Of a stretch of 64,000 nt of DNA, positions 1-8,188 are shown one piece after another (position 1 is the first letter of the stretch; each line of letters opens with the position of its first letter). The DNA comes from an uncultured Phascolarctobacterium sp. GTDB taxonomy: Bacteria > Bacillota > Negativicutes > Acidaminococcales > Acidaminococcaceae. Below the pieces are notes generated by a model, which ran no database searches, had not been told where the DNA came from, and saw nothing but the letters and a program-made list of their open reading frames with translations. Where the stretch lies: contig NZ_CALDXR010000027.1 of NCBI RefSeq assembly GCF_937920985.1, positions 1 to 64,000 of the forward strand, in the 5' to 3' direction. Position numbers and translations under genes: made by a program.

Positions 1-218
1 GAAGTACGCCGGCGGCATCCGTTCCTCGCCTCTGGCACTTTCTCGCCAGCCTGGTTATTGGAACTGAAGACGAATAAAGCACCATATGCTTTGTCACAAA
101 TGCCTTGACGTACTGGAAGTACGCCGGCGGCATCCGTTCCTCGCCTCTGGCACTTTCTCGCCAGCCTGGTGACTGGAACAAAAGACGAATAAAGCACCAT
201 ATGCTTCGTCATAAATGC
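1..218. repeat. Tandem direct repeat, two copies, period 115 bp
   Basis: Two nearly identical copies lie head to tail, at 1-115 and 116-218; the second lacks the last few bases. Both start with GAAGTACGCCGGCGG, contain CGCCTCTGGCACTTTCTC and end around ATAAAGCACCATATGCTT. They differ at only a few positions. There is no convincing reading frame with a ribosome binding site. The blocks CGCCTCTG..ACTTTCTC and ATAAAGCACCATAT recur in the intergenic stretch at 27326-27629, so this is a dispersed family. The array may continue left of the window. Confidence 0.85.
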
Positions 219-223
219 AAATC

Positions 224-256
224 AATCCCCGTCGCGAAAGTGACGGGGATTTTTGT
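224..256 (+). terminator. Rho-independent terminator
   Basis: The arms AATCCCCGTC and GACGGGGATT flank a short loop and are followed by TTTTGTTG. The hairpin would end a transcript arriving from the left of the window on the plus strand. Confidence 0.8.
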
Positions 257-304
257 TGCCTAAATTTTTCTTAGCGACTGTTATATAAAAACGTTGACAT
301 AATA

Positions 305-355
305 AAAGCGCAGAGCTTGTCAGTTTTTGGCTGCAATTCTCTGCGCTTTGTTTTT
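305..355. terminator. Bidirectional terminator downstream of the DUF4127 gene
   Basis: The arms AAAGCGCAGAG (305-315) and CTCTGCGCTTT (339-349) form a hairpin with T-rich sequence on both sides. It sits just beyond the stop codon of the minus-strand DUF4127 gene and probably terminates it. The plus-strand direction is also plausible. Confidence 0.75.
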
Positions 356-1930
356 CTATTTCTTTATTTTTACATCTACCTCAAATAAACGCTTCCAGGG
401 GAAGGAAAGTGAGAACTTAGTACCTTTGGTCAGCGGACAATCATTAACCATTCTTTGACAGTCTGCAGTAACCTGTTGCAGGATTACTTTTTCCTCTGTA
501 GCAAGATCATATTTCAAATCCTCGCGGTTATGCTTTTCCAGCTCGTTTGAAATGCTGCGGCGGGCATTGCTCTGATAAAACCAATCGTCGATAAGGCGTT
601 GGCGCAGCAGTCTGCTGCGTGCTTCGCTGCTCATATCGCGGGCGATAAGCCCTTGGGCGATGGCATAGCCTACGGCGTTGTCAGCTGTATTCCAACCATT
701 GTAGGCTGCTAACGGCTGCAGGTTGATGCTGTTGGCCAGCAGGCTCATAAAGCCGTTGTCCGCACCGTTGGAATAGCTGATATCGGCCAGGGAAACGTTG
801 CGTCCGGAACGGAGCAGCTGTCCCAGGATACCGACAAAGTTTTTATTGCCGGCAGATGCAAAGGGCTGGTTATCATCAGCGGTAGAATCCTTGACGATGC
901 CGTCCTGCGGCGTATTGAGTGCTAAAATCAGATCGGCGTTATCTGCGGATGCTGCCTGCACTGCACCGGCAGCGATAATCTGCTGCGGTACGCTGTCCTG
1001 CAGCCGTGCGTCGCTGTACTGGGGCAGGGTGGAGGCACCGGCTCCTACGCTGTACAGGGGATAAACGGAAGGTTTAGTGCCGTTGGCCTCGTTGTAGGCA
1101 CGGGCGATTAAAAGCAGGCCGAGCTGATCAACTCCGTCCAAAATCTGAAAGCAGTCTCTGCTCATATCAAAGGTACTGAGGCTGATTTTGCGTCCTTCCA
1201 TGTGCGTAGCGGAAAGAGGAGCGTTATCATCCTTGCCGATGGCAAAATAATGAAATTTGCCGTTGCGGGCCATGCGTGTAAGCTCCTGGTTGACAAGCAG
1301 ATTTTTTTCGCGTCGCTCCAGCCAGTCACCCAGCTCAGCTTTTTTCATGTTGCGCTCCAGTGCCTGCATCGTCAGCTTTTCCGCAGGCGACAGCTTGCCC
1401 TGGTCCTGCTTGTCTAAAAGCTGGCTGTAGGCAAAGATACTTGGGCCTATGGTGCTGTAGTAAGGCGGCTCTACACGTCCTCTGCTGGCGCGTGGGGTGC
1501 GCATAATCGTTGAAAAAGCATATAGCTTTATCGGCAGGGTAGTTTTCAGCTTGTAAAGATGATTAACGCGCTTTTGCAGCTCCTCCTGGCTTACGTTGTG
1601 TGTGCGCGAGCCGACAAGGCCGCCGTAAACAAGACTGTCGGTGCTGATAACTGCGGCATCGGCCTTGGGCGCCTTGTGTTCCAACCAGTCCCAGATAGCG
1701 TCGGGATTACCGTTTCTTTCGTTAGTGGCAATATATTTTTCGGGCGGCAGAATAATTTTGCAGTTTGCTGCCTCCATCGTTTGTTGTACATAAGTGGAGC
1801 AGACCGGTCTGTTGTCTAATGGTACATAAAGAATAGTCAGGCGTTTGGCCTGGACGGAACCCGGCATCAGTAAAGCAGCTGTGCAGATGGCTGCTGCCAG
1901 CTTATGGTGCCGAAATGTGAATTTTGCCAT
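356..1930 (-). CDS. DUF4127 family protein, exported (paralogue 1)
   Basis: This 524-residue protein starts at the ATG at 1930, eight bases after GGAGG; a longer upstream frame lacks a ribosome binding site. The N-terminus is a signal peptide (KLAAAICTAALLMPGSVQA). The mature part opens with LYVPLDNRPVCST, the typical start of DUF4127 proteins, followed by ILPPEKY and STDSLVYGGLVGSR. The C-terminus ends in FPWKRLFEVDV. The biochemical function of the family is not established to my knowledge. A second copy lies at 4469-6127 with the same landmarks, so the two are paralogues on either side of thrS. Family assignment is firm; function is unknown. Confidence 0.85.
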   Translation of the reverse strand: MAKFTFRHHKLAAAICTAALLMPGSVQAKRLTILYVPLDNRPVCSTYVQQTMEAANCKIILPPEKYIATNERNGNPDAIWDWLEHKAPKADAAVISTDSLVYGGLVGSRTHNVSQEELQKRVNHLYKLKTTLPIKLYAFSTIMRTPRASRGRVEPPYYSTIGPSIFAYSQLLDKQDQGKLSPAEKLTMQALERNMKKAELGDWLERREKNLLVNQELTRMARNGKFHYFAIGKDDNAPLSATHMEGRKISLSTFDMSRDCFQILDGVDQLGLLLIARAYNEANGTKPSVYPLYSVGAGASTLPQYSDARLQDSVPQQIIAAGAVQAASADNADLILALNTPQDGIVKDSTADDNQPFASAGNKNFVGILGQLLRSGRNVSLADISYSNGADNGFMSLLANSINLQPLAAYNGWNTADNAVGYAIAQGLIARDMSSEARSRLLRQRLIDDWFYQSNARRSISNELEKHNREDLKYDLATEEKVILQQVTADCQRMVNDCPLTKGTKFSLSFPWKRLFEVDVKIKK

Positions 1931-2083
1931 GCGTACGCCTCCTTGATTATTAACAGTTCTGAATATATACGTTTTATAAAGGTTAATATACATGCACAAA
2001 GGACTCGTTGTTTGGCATGTTTACAAGTAAAAGAATTTATTTTATTATTATACTATGAAATAAAAATTTTTTCCAGTGGAAGC

Positions 2084-2111
2084 TTGACAAGCATTGCCGG
2101 TGTGCTATAAT
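2084..2111 (+). promoter_or_regulatory. Sigma-A promoter of thrS, extended -10
   Basis: A perfect TTGACA (2084-2089) and a perfect TATAAT (2106-2111) are separated by 16 bases, with TG one base before the -10. Transcription would begin near 2118, at the 5' end of the T-box leader. Confidence 0.85.
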
Positions 2112-2117
2112 AAACTG

Positions 2118-2376
2118 GTAAATGAAAATAGTAACAGTAATGCGAAGGAATTGCCGTCGTGGATGGTTCTACAGAAAATGCTGCCGTGGCTGAGAGCAGC
2201 AGGAAGGAAACGAAGGGCGCACCGCCTTCAAACTGACTGCGGAACGCGCAAGCAAGTATGCCAGTCCGTATTACCGGCGTTAACGGTACCGAGAGGGCTT
2301 AATATATAAGTCAATCAGGGTGGAACCGCGGAAAACTCCGTCCCTTTTTGCAGAGGGATTGGGGTTATTTTTATTT
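2118..2376 (+). ncRNA. T-box leader of thrS
   Basis: The leader carries the conserved T-box sequence AGGGTGGAACCGCG (2317-2330). A stem III-like segment and the GAGAGGGC block precede it. After it comes a terminator-like hairpin (about 2336-2364) followed by TTATTTTTA. By family knowledge, uncharged tRNA-Thr pairs with the leader and stabilises an antiterminator, switching thrS on during threonine starvation. I did not resolve the stem I specifier codon; a threonine codon is expected from the downstream gene. The rest of the stretch up to 2452 holds no gene. Confidence 0.9.
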
Positions 2377-2465
2377 TTAATAAAAATAATAGGCGGGTAA
2401 GCTGAGGTTTCGGAAGGCTTAAGAAAAATATTGCGTGTTACTGCGTAATTTAGAGGAGGATAATT

Positions 2466-4376
2466 ATGGCTGATATCAAGATTACTTTGAAAGATGGCAG
2501 CGTCAAGGAATTTGCTGCCGGCACAACTTTGCTGGACATTGCCAAGAGTATTTCCCAAAAGCTGGGTAAACAGGCTCTGCTGGCTGTTGTTGACGGTGTC
2601 AACAAGGATTTGAGCGATAAGCTGGAGCATGATGCAGCAGTAGAATTTGTTACACCGGATACTCCGGAGGGTCTGCATGCAATCCGTCATACTGCTGCAC
2701 ACGTTATGGCTCAGGCTATTCAGCATTTGTTCCCGGATGTTAAATTTGCTATCGGTCCTGCTATTGCCAACGGCTTCTACTATGATTTGGACAGCGAGCA
2801 TACCTTTACTCCGGAGGACTTGCAGGCTATCGAAAAGGAAATGGCAAAAATTGTTAAACAGAATATTCCTCTGCAGCGTGCAGAACTGCCGCGCAGTGAA
2901 GCTCTGGCAATGTTTGCTGCTAAAGATGAAAAATATAAGGTTGAGCTGATTAATGACCTGCCTGAGGATGCGATCATCAGCACCTATACCCAAGGTGATT
3001 TCACTGACCTCTGTGCCGGTCCTCACTGCCCGTCTACCGGCAGAGTAAAAGCATTTAAACTGCAGAGTATTGCAGGTGCTTACTGGCGCGGTAACGAAAA
3101 GAACAAAATGCTGCAGCGCATTTATGGTACTGCATTCCCCAGCAAGGAAGAGCTTGATGCTTATCTGCATATGCTGGAAGAAGCTGCTAAACGTGACCAT
3201 CGTAAGCTGGGCAAGGAGCTGGATTTGTTTGCTATTATGGATGAAGGCCCCGGCTTCCCGTTCTTCCTGCCGAACGGCATGGTTATCCGTAACGAGTTGA
3301 TTAACTACTGGCGTCAGGTTCATCGCCGTTATGGTTATGAAGAAATCAAAACCCCGATGATTCTGTCCCGTAAGCTTTGGGAAACCTCCGGTCACTGGGA
3401 TCATTACAAAGAAAACATGTACTTTACTCAGATTGATGAGCAGGATTATGCTATTAAACCGATGAACTGTCCTGGTGGTATGCTGGTTTACAAGCTGCAT
3501 CCGCATTCCTATAAGGAACTGCCTATCCGTGCCGGTGAACTTGGTCTTGTACACCGTCATGAGCTCAGCGGTGCTCTGCACGGACTGTTTCGTGTACGTT
3601 GCTTTACTCAGGATGATGCGCATATCTTTATGATGCCCAGCCAGATTCGTAGCGAGATTAAGAATGTAATCAGTTTGTTTGACGAGGTTTATGCAACCTT
3701 CGGTCTGAAATATCATGCAGAACTGTCTACTCGTCCGGAAAATTCCATGGGCGATGACGCTACCTGGGAGCTGGCAACCCAAGGTCTGAGAGATGCGTTG
3801 GAGGATTGCGGTCTTGATTACGTAGTCAACGAAGGTGACGGTGCTTTCTATGGTCCTAAGATTGACTTCCATCTGACCGACTCCATCGGCCGTACCTGGC
3901 AGTGTGGTACTATCCAATTGGATATGCAGCTGCCGGAACGTTTTGAACTGACCTATACCGGTGAGGACGGCCTGAAGCATCGTCCTGTTATGATTCACCG
4001 CGTTGTGTATGGTTCTATTGAACGCTTTATTGGTATTCTGATTGAAAACTATGCCGGTGCTTTCCCGGCTTGGCTGGCTCCTTGCCAAGTTCGCATTCTG
4101 CCGATTACCGACAAGCATGTTGAATATGCTAAAAAGCTGGCTGACAAGATGTTTGATCTTGGCTTGCGTGTACACCTTGATGATCGCAATGAGAAGCTTG
4201 GTTATAAGATTCGTGAAGCACAGGTACAGAAGGTTCCTTACACCTTGGTCGTTGGTGACAAGGAAATGGAAGAAGGCACTGTAAATGTACGCCGTCGTGG
4301 TGAAGGCGATATCGGTGCTATGCCTCAGGATGAATTTATCTCCATGCTGCAAGAAGAAATTAAAGAGAAAAAATAA
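2466..4376 (+). CDS. thrS: Threonyl-tRNA synthetase
   Basis: Threonyl-tRNA synthetase attaches threonine to tRNA-Thr in the cytoplasm. The 636-residue length is normal. A TGS domain occupies about residues 1-62. The editing domain follows, with HTAAH and TDLCAGPHC. The class II catalytic core (about 240-535) shows MNCPGGMLVYK, RHELSGALHGLFRVR, TQDDAHIF and HRVVYGSIERF. The anticodon-binding domain closes the protein. MNCPGG in place of the MNCPGH seen in enterobacteria is, as I recall, common in Firmicutes. GAGGAGG stands before the ATG. It is transcribed alone from the T-box leader and ends at the terminator at 4403. Confidence 0.98.
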   Translation: MADIKITLKDGSVKEFAAGTTLLDIAKSISQKLGKQALLAVVDGVNKDLSDKLEHDAAVEFVTPDTPEGLHAIRHTAAHVMAQAIQHLFPDVKFAIGPAIANGFYYDLDSEHTFTPEDLQAIEKEMAKIVKQNIPLQRAELPRSEALAMFAAKDEKYKVELINDLPEDAIISTYTQGDFTDLCAGPHCPSTGRVKAFKLQSIAGAYWRGNEKNKMLQRIYGTAFPSKEELDAYLHMLEEAAKRDHRKLGKELDLFAIMDEGPGFPFFLPNGMVIRNELINYWRQVHRRYGYEEIKTPMILSRKLWETSGHWDHYKENMYFTQIDEQDYAIKPMNCPGGMLVYKLHPHSYKELPIRAGELGLVHRHELSGALHGLFRVRCFTQDDAHIFMMPSQIRSEIKNVISLFDEVYATFGLKYHAELSTRPENSMGDDATWELATQGLRDALEDCGLDYVVNEGDGAFYGPKIDFHLTDSIGRTWQCGTIQLDMQLPERFELTYTGEDGLKHRPVMIHRVVYGSIERFIGILIENYAGAFPAWLAPCQVRILPITDKHVEYAKKLADKMFDLGLRVHLDDRNEKLGYKIREAQVQKVPYTLVVGDKEMEEGTVNVRRRGEGDIGAMPQDEFISMLQEEIKEKK

Positions 4377-4402
4377 GCTGACGGCGTAGCCGACAGCTGA
4401 AG

Positions 4403-4438
4403 AAAACTGCCCCACTTACAAGCGGGGCAGTTTTTTGT
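4403..4438. terminator. Terminator between thrS and a converging gene
   Basis: AAAACTGCCCC (4403-4413) pairs with GGGGCAGTTTT (4424-4434), followed by a T-run. The A-rich left flank allows it to act on both strands, serving thrS and the converging DUF4127 gene. Confidence 0.9.
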
Positions 4439-4468
4439 CTTGCTTTAAAAGAAGTACAAAGTAAAATT

Positions 4469-6127
4469 CTATTCTGTTTTTACGCCTGTATGCGTCCATA
4501 CCTGCAGTTCTACCTCAAATATTCTGGCCCAAGGGAGCTTAGCGCCGACGCTGAGGTCGCGCAGATAATAGCTTTGTCCGTTTTGCTGATAAAAGGGTGT
4601 GCGTCCCAAATTATCGTGCAGCAGCTTATATGCCTGCAGGCTGAGCTTTCCCTGGATATATTGCTCTGTTGCCGTTTTATCTTCGCTGTCCAGCTCTACG
4701 GGATTTATACCAAAGGCTTCCAATTTTTGTCGCAGTTGGGGATGCACCAGCTTTTGGTAATAGTAATCCTCGAGGATACGCTCGGCGGTAAAGTTCAGGT
4801 TGGCAGCGTAGAGTGCTGCCAGCTGGTCCGCAGCTGCGCCTGCTGCCTGCAGCTGGCGCAGGCGGCCGCAGAAGATCAGTCCCTGCGCTAAGGCGGTGCC
4901 TGAAGAATTGCTGAAGGTGTTCCAGGCGGCGTAGGCAGCGAGCTTATTGACTTGCACGTTGTTTGCCAAAAGCTGGGGCAGCAGCAGCTCTTCTGCTTCA
5001 AAATTGGCGCTGCTGTCGACTAGTGCAACCTTATAGCCTTGGTCCAGCATTTGCCGTAGCTCCTGTACCTGCTTGGCAGACGGACGGAAATCGTCGTTAC
5101 CGCAGTTAACATAGCAGATGAGGTCTGCAGTAGCGGGCGTAGTAACCTCAGTTGCGCCAAGCAGCTGCAGCTGGTTGCGCAACGCTGCACCGACGCAGAC
5201 TGCCATGTAGGGCATATCTGCACCTTCCGCTTCAGGAGAAGCGTAATGCAGGTAAACCCTGGGCTGCCAGCCGCTTTGCTGCAGATAGTATCGCGTGAGC
5301 AGCAGGGTGGCGATTTCATCTGCGCCGTAGGTGAGCTGTGCCTGCTTTTGTTTTTGCTGGGCAGCGATGCTGCTTTGCAGCTTTACAGCACTGGCGTGCG
5401 GCAGTCCGATGGGCGAAGCATCGTCCTGACCGAAGGTTATCTGTCTGTCATCTGTGGCAAGCTTAAGCAGGCCCAGGTTAAAGCGGTCGCTTTGCTGATA
5501 ACGGCTGCGGTATTTATCCAAAACCTTGGCCGGGATTTTTGCTTCTGTGCGGCGCAGCTCCTGCGTCATGGCGAAGCTGCCGGTGATGCGCACCATATCG
5601 GCAAGCTGGGAATAACGCATCAGCTGGTATTGGTACCAGCGGTCGGGCAAAAGCTGGTCGCTGACGAGCAAGCGCGGAATGACGGAAAAAATTGCCTGCC
5701 GCTTTGTCGCCGACAGCTCTTGCAGATGCTTGAGCAGCTCATCTTCCTCAGACGGAGTGGCGGTGTTCATGCGGGCGGCCAGCAGGCCGCCATGTAGCAG
5801 ATTATCGGCAGAAATGATGCTGTAATCGCATAATAGCTGATTTGTCTGCAACCATTGGAAAAGTTTTTGTCTGTCAGAGGGCGTCTGGTAGTTGTCAAGA
5901 TAGCTTTTTGGCGGTAAAATTACATTTAGGCCTGCAAGCGTACCCAGTTTTTGTACCATGGTGCTGCAAACAGGGCGGCTGTCGAGCGGCAGCAGCAGGA
6001 CGCTTTGCGTTGGCGTCGGTTGCGCCAGTTGGAGCGGAGTGCTTGAGGGCAGCGACAGGCGTAAGCAGATGCCTGATATCAGCAGTATGGAGCAAATTGT
6101 TAAGATTATTTTGCTTGAATTGCGCAT
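4469..6127 (-). CDS. DUF4127 family protein, exported (paralogue 2)
   Basis: This 552-residue protein starts at the ATG at 6127, preceded by AAAGGA; the much longer upstream open frame is not part of the gene. An N-terminal hydrophobic segment (IILTICSILLISGICLRL) suggests a membrane anchor or signal peptide. LLLPLDSRPVCST, ILPPKSY and SADNLLHGGLLAAR match the paralogue at 356-1930, as does the end LPWARIFEVELQV. The central part diverges more. It converges on thrS and is divergent from rsmD. Function is unknown; the conserved LDxRPVCST block may be part of an active site, which is inference. Confidence 0.83.
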   Translation of the reverse strand: MRNSSKIILTICSILLISGICLRLSLPSSTPLQLAQPTPTQSVLLLPLDSRPVCSTMVQKLGTLAGLNVILPPKSYLDNYQTPSDRQKLFQWLQTNQLLCDYSIISADNLLHGGLLAARMNTATPSEEDELLKHLQELSATKRQAIFSVIPRLLVSDQLLPDRWYQYQLMRYSQLADMVRITGSFAMTQELRRTEAKIPAKVLDKYRSRYQQSDRFNLGLLKLATDDRQITFGQDDASPIGLPHASAVKLQSSIAAQQKQKQAQLTYGADEIATLLLTRYYLQQSGWQPRVYLHYASPEAEGADMPYMAVCVGAALRNQLQLLGATEVTTPATADLICYVNCGNDDFRPSAKQVQELRQMLDQGYKVALVDSSANFEAEELLLPQLLANNVQVNKLAAYAAWNTFSNSSGTALAQGLIFCGRLRQLQAAGAAADQLAALYAANLNFTAERILEDYYYQKLVHPQLRQKLEAFGINPVELDSEDKTATEQYIQGKLSLQAYKLLHDNLGRTPFYQQNGQSYYLRDLSVGAKLPWARIFEVELQVWTHTGVKTE

Positions 6128-6295
6128 AAGGGTGTCCTTTGAAAGAAAATGTAGAGAATGTTTAAGATTAATTTCCCCCCTTTCCGTCAGCTCATTACAT
6201 TCGCTGACACCTTCCCCGATGGGGCAGGCGAGAAAGTGATTGCGAAAGGGGGCGAAATGCCATCTCACCACAATTATAACATAGAGGAGCAGTAT

Positions 6296-6853
6296 ATGAG
6301 AATAATTACCGGCAAGGCCCGTGGCCTGCAGCTGACTGTACCGAAAACCTATGATGTACGGCCGACTGCAGACAGAGTTAAGGAATCCGTTTTTAATATT
6401 ATAGGCAGTAAAATTATTGGTGCCACAGTGCTGGACCTGTTTGCAGGTACAGGCAACCTGGGGCTGGAAAGCTGGAGCCGTGGCGCTGCAGCTGTTACAT
6501 TTATTGATGCCAGCAAGGAATCTTTGCGCCTGGTGCGCAGCAATATTACCAAGTGTCGCGCAGAGGCTGACTGCAGAGTGCTGCAGGGCAGTGCTCCTGC
6601 TGTTGCAGAAAGGCTGGCGGCAGCAGGGGAGCGGTTTGATTTTGCTTTTTGCGATCCTCCGTATAACAAGGGCTGGATAGAGCAGATTATTGCGCTTTTG
6701 GGCAGACGCTCCTTTTTGCGTCCCGGTGGCTATCTGGTAGTAGAGCGCAGCGCACATAATGCGTTGCCGGAGCTGCCTGTAGGTTGTGAGCTGGTGCGTA
6801 GCAGCCGCTATGGCGAAACGTTGGTAGATTTTATTTGTTATAATCCTTTGTAA
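6296..6853 (+). CDS. rsmD: 16S rRNA (guanine(966)-N2)-methyltransferase RsmD
   Basis: RsmD methylates the N2 of G966 in 16S rRNA using S-adenosylmethionine. The 185-residue protein starts MRIITGKARGL, typical of the family, at the ATG at 6296 behind GAGGAG. VLDLFAGTGNLGLE forms the SAM-binding loop and FCDPPYNKG is the catalytic DPPY motif. The longer open frame upstream is T-rich and non-conserved. It is followed by coaD as in Bacillus (ylbH-ylbI), supporting the assignment. Confidence 0.93.
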   Translation: MRIITGKARGLQLTVPKTYDVRPTADRVKESVFNIIGSKIIGATVLDLFAGTGNLGLESWSRGAAAVTFIDASKESLRLVRSNITKCRAEADCRVLQGSAPAVAERLAAAGERFDFAFCDPPYNKGWIEQIIALLGRRSFLRPGGYLVVERSAHNALPELPVGCELVRSSRYGETLVDFICYNPL

Positions 6854-6972
6854 TTATAATATTTTTGGGAAATAAAAAGGATTATCAGCTTTTATGTCGA
6901 ATAAAAGACAAGATATATAATAGGGTTTTCTTTGATCGGGTTCCGGTTAAGAATAGATTAGGAGGTCTGGCT

Positions 6973-7464
6973 ATGCGCAGAGCAGTTTGTCCAGGAAGCT
7001 TTGATCCTGTTACCAAGGGTCATATTGATATTTTTGAAAGAGCAAGTGCGATGTTTGATGAGCTGATTATCAGCGTTTTTCATAATCCTGGTAAGGATAA
7101 GGCAATGTTTTCTATGGAAGAGCGTGTGGAAATGCTTAAGGATGCAACTAAGCATATTCCTAACGTAAGAGTAACCTGCTTTTCAGGCTTGTTGAATGAA
7201 TTCTGTAAAAAGGAAGAGGCTCCTTTTATTGTCAGAGGTCTGCGCGCTTTTACTGATTTTGAATACGAATTTCAAAGAGCGCTGCTGCTGAAAAAAATTG
7301 ATAATGATTTGGAAACAGTTTTCATCATGACTAATGCAAAATATTCCTTCGTCAGCTCTTCCGGTGTACGTGAGCTGGCAACCTTCGGCGGTCAATTAAA
7401 GGATTTAGTGCCTGAATGCATCGAAGAACGCATCCGTAAGCATGTTTACCAAAAGTTTGAATAG
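6973..7464 (+). CDS. coaD: Phosphopantetheine adenylyltransferase
   Basis: CoaD transfers AMP from ATP to 4'-phosphopantetheine in the penultimate step of coenzyme A synthesis. The 163 residues begin MRRAVCPGSFDPVTKGHID, containing the nucleotidyltransferase T/HxGH motif. VRGLRAFTDFEYEFQ and YSFVSSSGVRELA are further family signatures. The start ATG follows AGGAGG at 6959-6964; the upstream frame extension is not coding. CoA and phosphopantetheine are also needed by the acyl carrier protein encoded at 16278. Confidence 0.96.
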   Translation: MRRAVCPGSFDPVTKGHIDIFERASAMFDELIISVFHNPGKDKAMFSMEERVEMLKDATKHIPNVRVTCFSGLLNEFCKKEEAPFIVRGLRAFTDFEYEFQRALLLKKIDNDLETVFIMTNAKYSFVSSSGVRELATFGGQLKDLVPECIEERIRKHVYQKFE

Positions 7465-7484
7465 ATTAGAGTGGGGATGATAAC

Positions 7485-8084
7485 ATGATTGAACGCAACA
7501 AAACTAATGTAGCACTCGATGGACTTTTTGACGAATTTCTTGATTTGGTTTCTAATGCAAGACGTGTTCCTTTGATGGATAAGATTATGCTTGATGAAAA
7601 CGATTTGCTGAATATTATTGATGATCTCAAGGAGGCAATTCCGCGCGAAATCAAAAGTGCCAACCAGGTGCTGGAGGAGCAGAAGAATATTGTCGATAAG
7701 GCCTATGCTGATGCCGACCGTATTGTGCAACAGGCTAAGGAAGAGGCAGAGCGTATTGTAAGTGTTGCTCAGGCTGAGGCTGATGCCAAGGTACAGCAGG
7801 AGGAGATTGTTAAGCAGGCTAATGCTGTAGCAGAGGATGTTAAGGCTAATGCACTGCGCTATCAGGAGGAAACCAAGCTTGCTGCTGATGAGTATGCTTT
7901 ACAGGTTAAGCAGTCTTCCCTGAAGTATGCTGATGATATGCTTGAGTTTTTGAGCGGTAATCTGACCAGTGCTTTGGGCGGACTTAAAGAAAACATCCAA
8001 AGTGTTAAGGAAGAAATGAATAACATACAGCATCCGCAGGCACCGGTAGAGGCGCCGGAGCCGGAAGCTGCTGAAGAAGAATAA
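7485..8084 (+). CDS. Coiled-coil protein of unknown function downstream of coaD
   Basis: This 199-residue soluble protein has no signal peptide or membrane segment. The first 60 residues are mixed; about 60-135 is an Ala/Glu/Gln-rich heptad-like coiled coil (AYADADRIVQQAKEEAERIV) resembling DivIVA or ATP-synthase subunit b/H stalks. The C-terminus is an acidic, Pro/Glu-rich tail. It lies 20 bases after coaD and ends at a strong terminator, so it belongs to the rsmD-coaD unit. A role in division-site or envelope scaffolding is possible by analogy with DivIVA but not shown. Confidence 0.8.
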   Translation: MIERNKTNVALDGLFDEFLDLVSNARRVPLMDKIMLDENDLLNIIDDLKEAIPREIKSANQVLEEQKNIVDKAYADADRIVQQAKEEAERIVSVAQAEADAKVQQEEIVKQANAVAEDVKANALRYQEETKLAADEYALQVKQSSLKYADDMLEFLSGNLTSALGGLKENIQSVKEEMNNIQHPQAPVEAPEPEAAEEE

Positions 8085-8100
8085 GAAATAAGTGCATTAT

Positions 8101-8150
8101 AAAAGCTGTAACGAGGCATCACATGTGTGATGCTGACGTTACAGCTTTTT
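8101..8150. terminator. Long bidirectional terminator
   Basis: A long nested hairpin: AAAAGCTGTAACG (8101-8113) pairs with CGTTACAGCTTTT (8137-8149), with GCATCACA/TGTGATGC inside. A-run and T-run flanks let it serve both the coaD unit and the converging tmcAL gene. Confidence 0.92.
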
Positions 8151-8188
8151 GTTGTTTAAGCAGTATTTTAGTTGTTTGACAGCGATGT

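Noticed and set aside
1..218. Possible CRISPR array
   Set aside because: Only two units, each about 115 bases, abut without variable spacers, and no cas genes are near.
2280..4415. 711-codon open frame on the minus strand opposite thrS
   Set aside because: It is antisense to a full-length thrS with all motifs, runs across the T-box leader and the terminator, and has no ribosome binding site or recognisable domain. It reflects codon bias.
6128..6757. Long N-terminal extension of the second DUF4127 gene
   Set aside because: The open frame runs back across rsmD on the other strand. The ATG at 6127 has a ribosome binding site and is followed at once by a signal-like segment.
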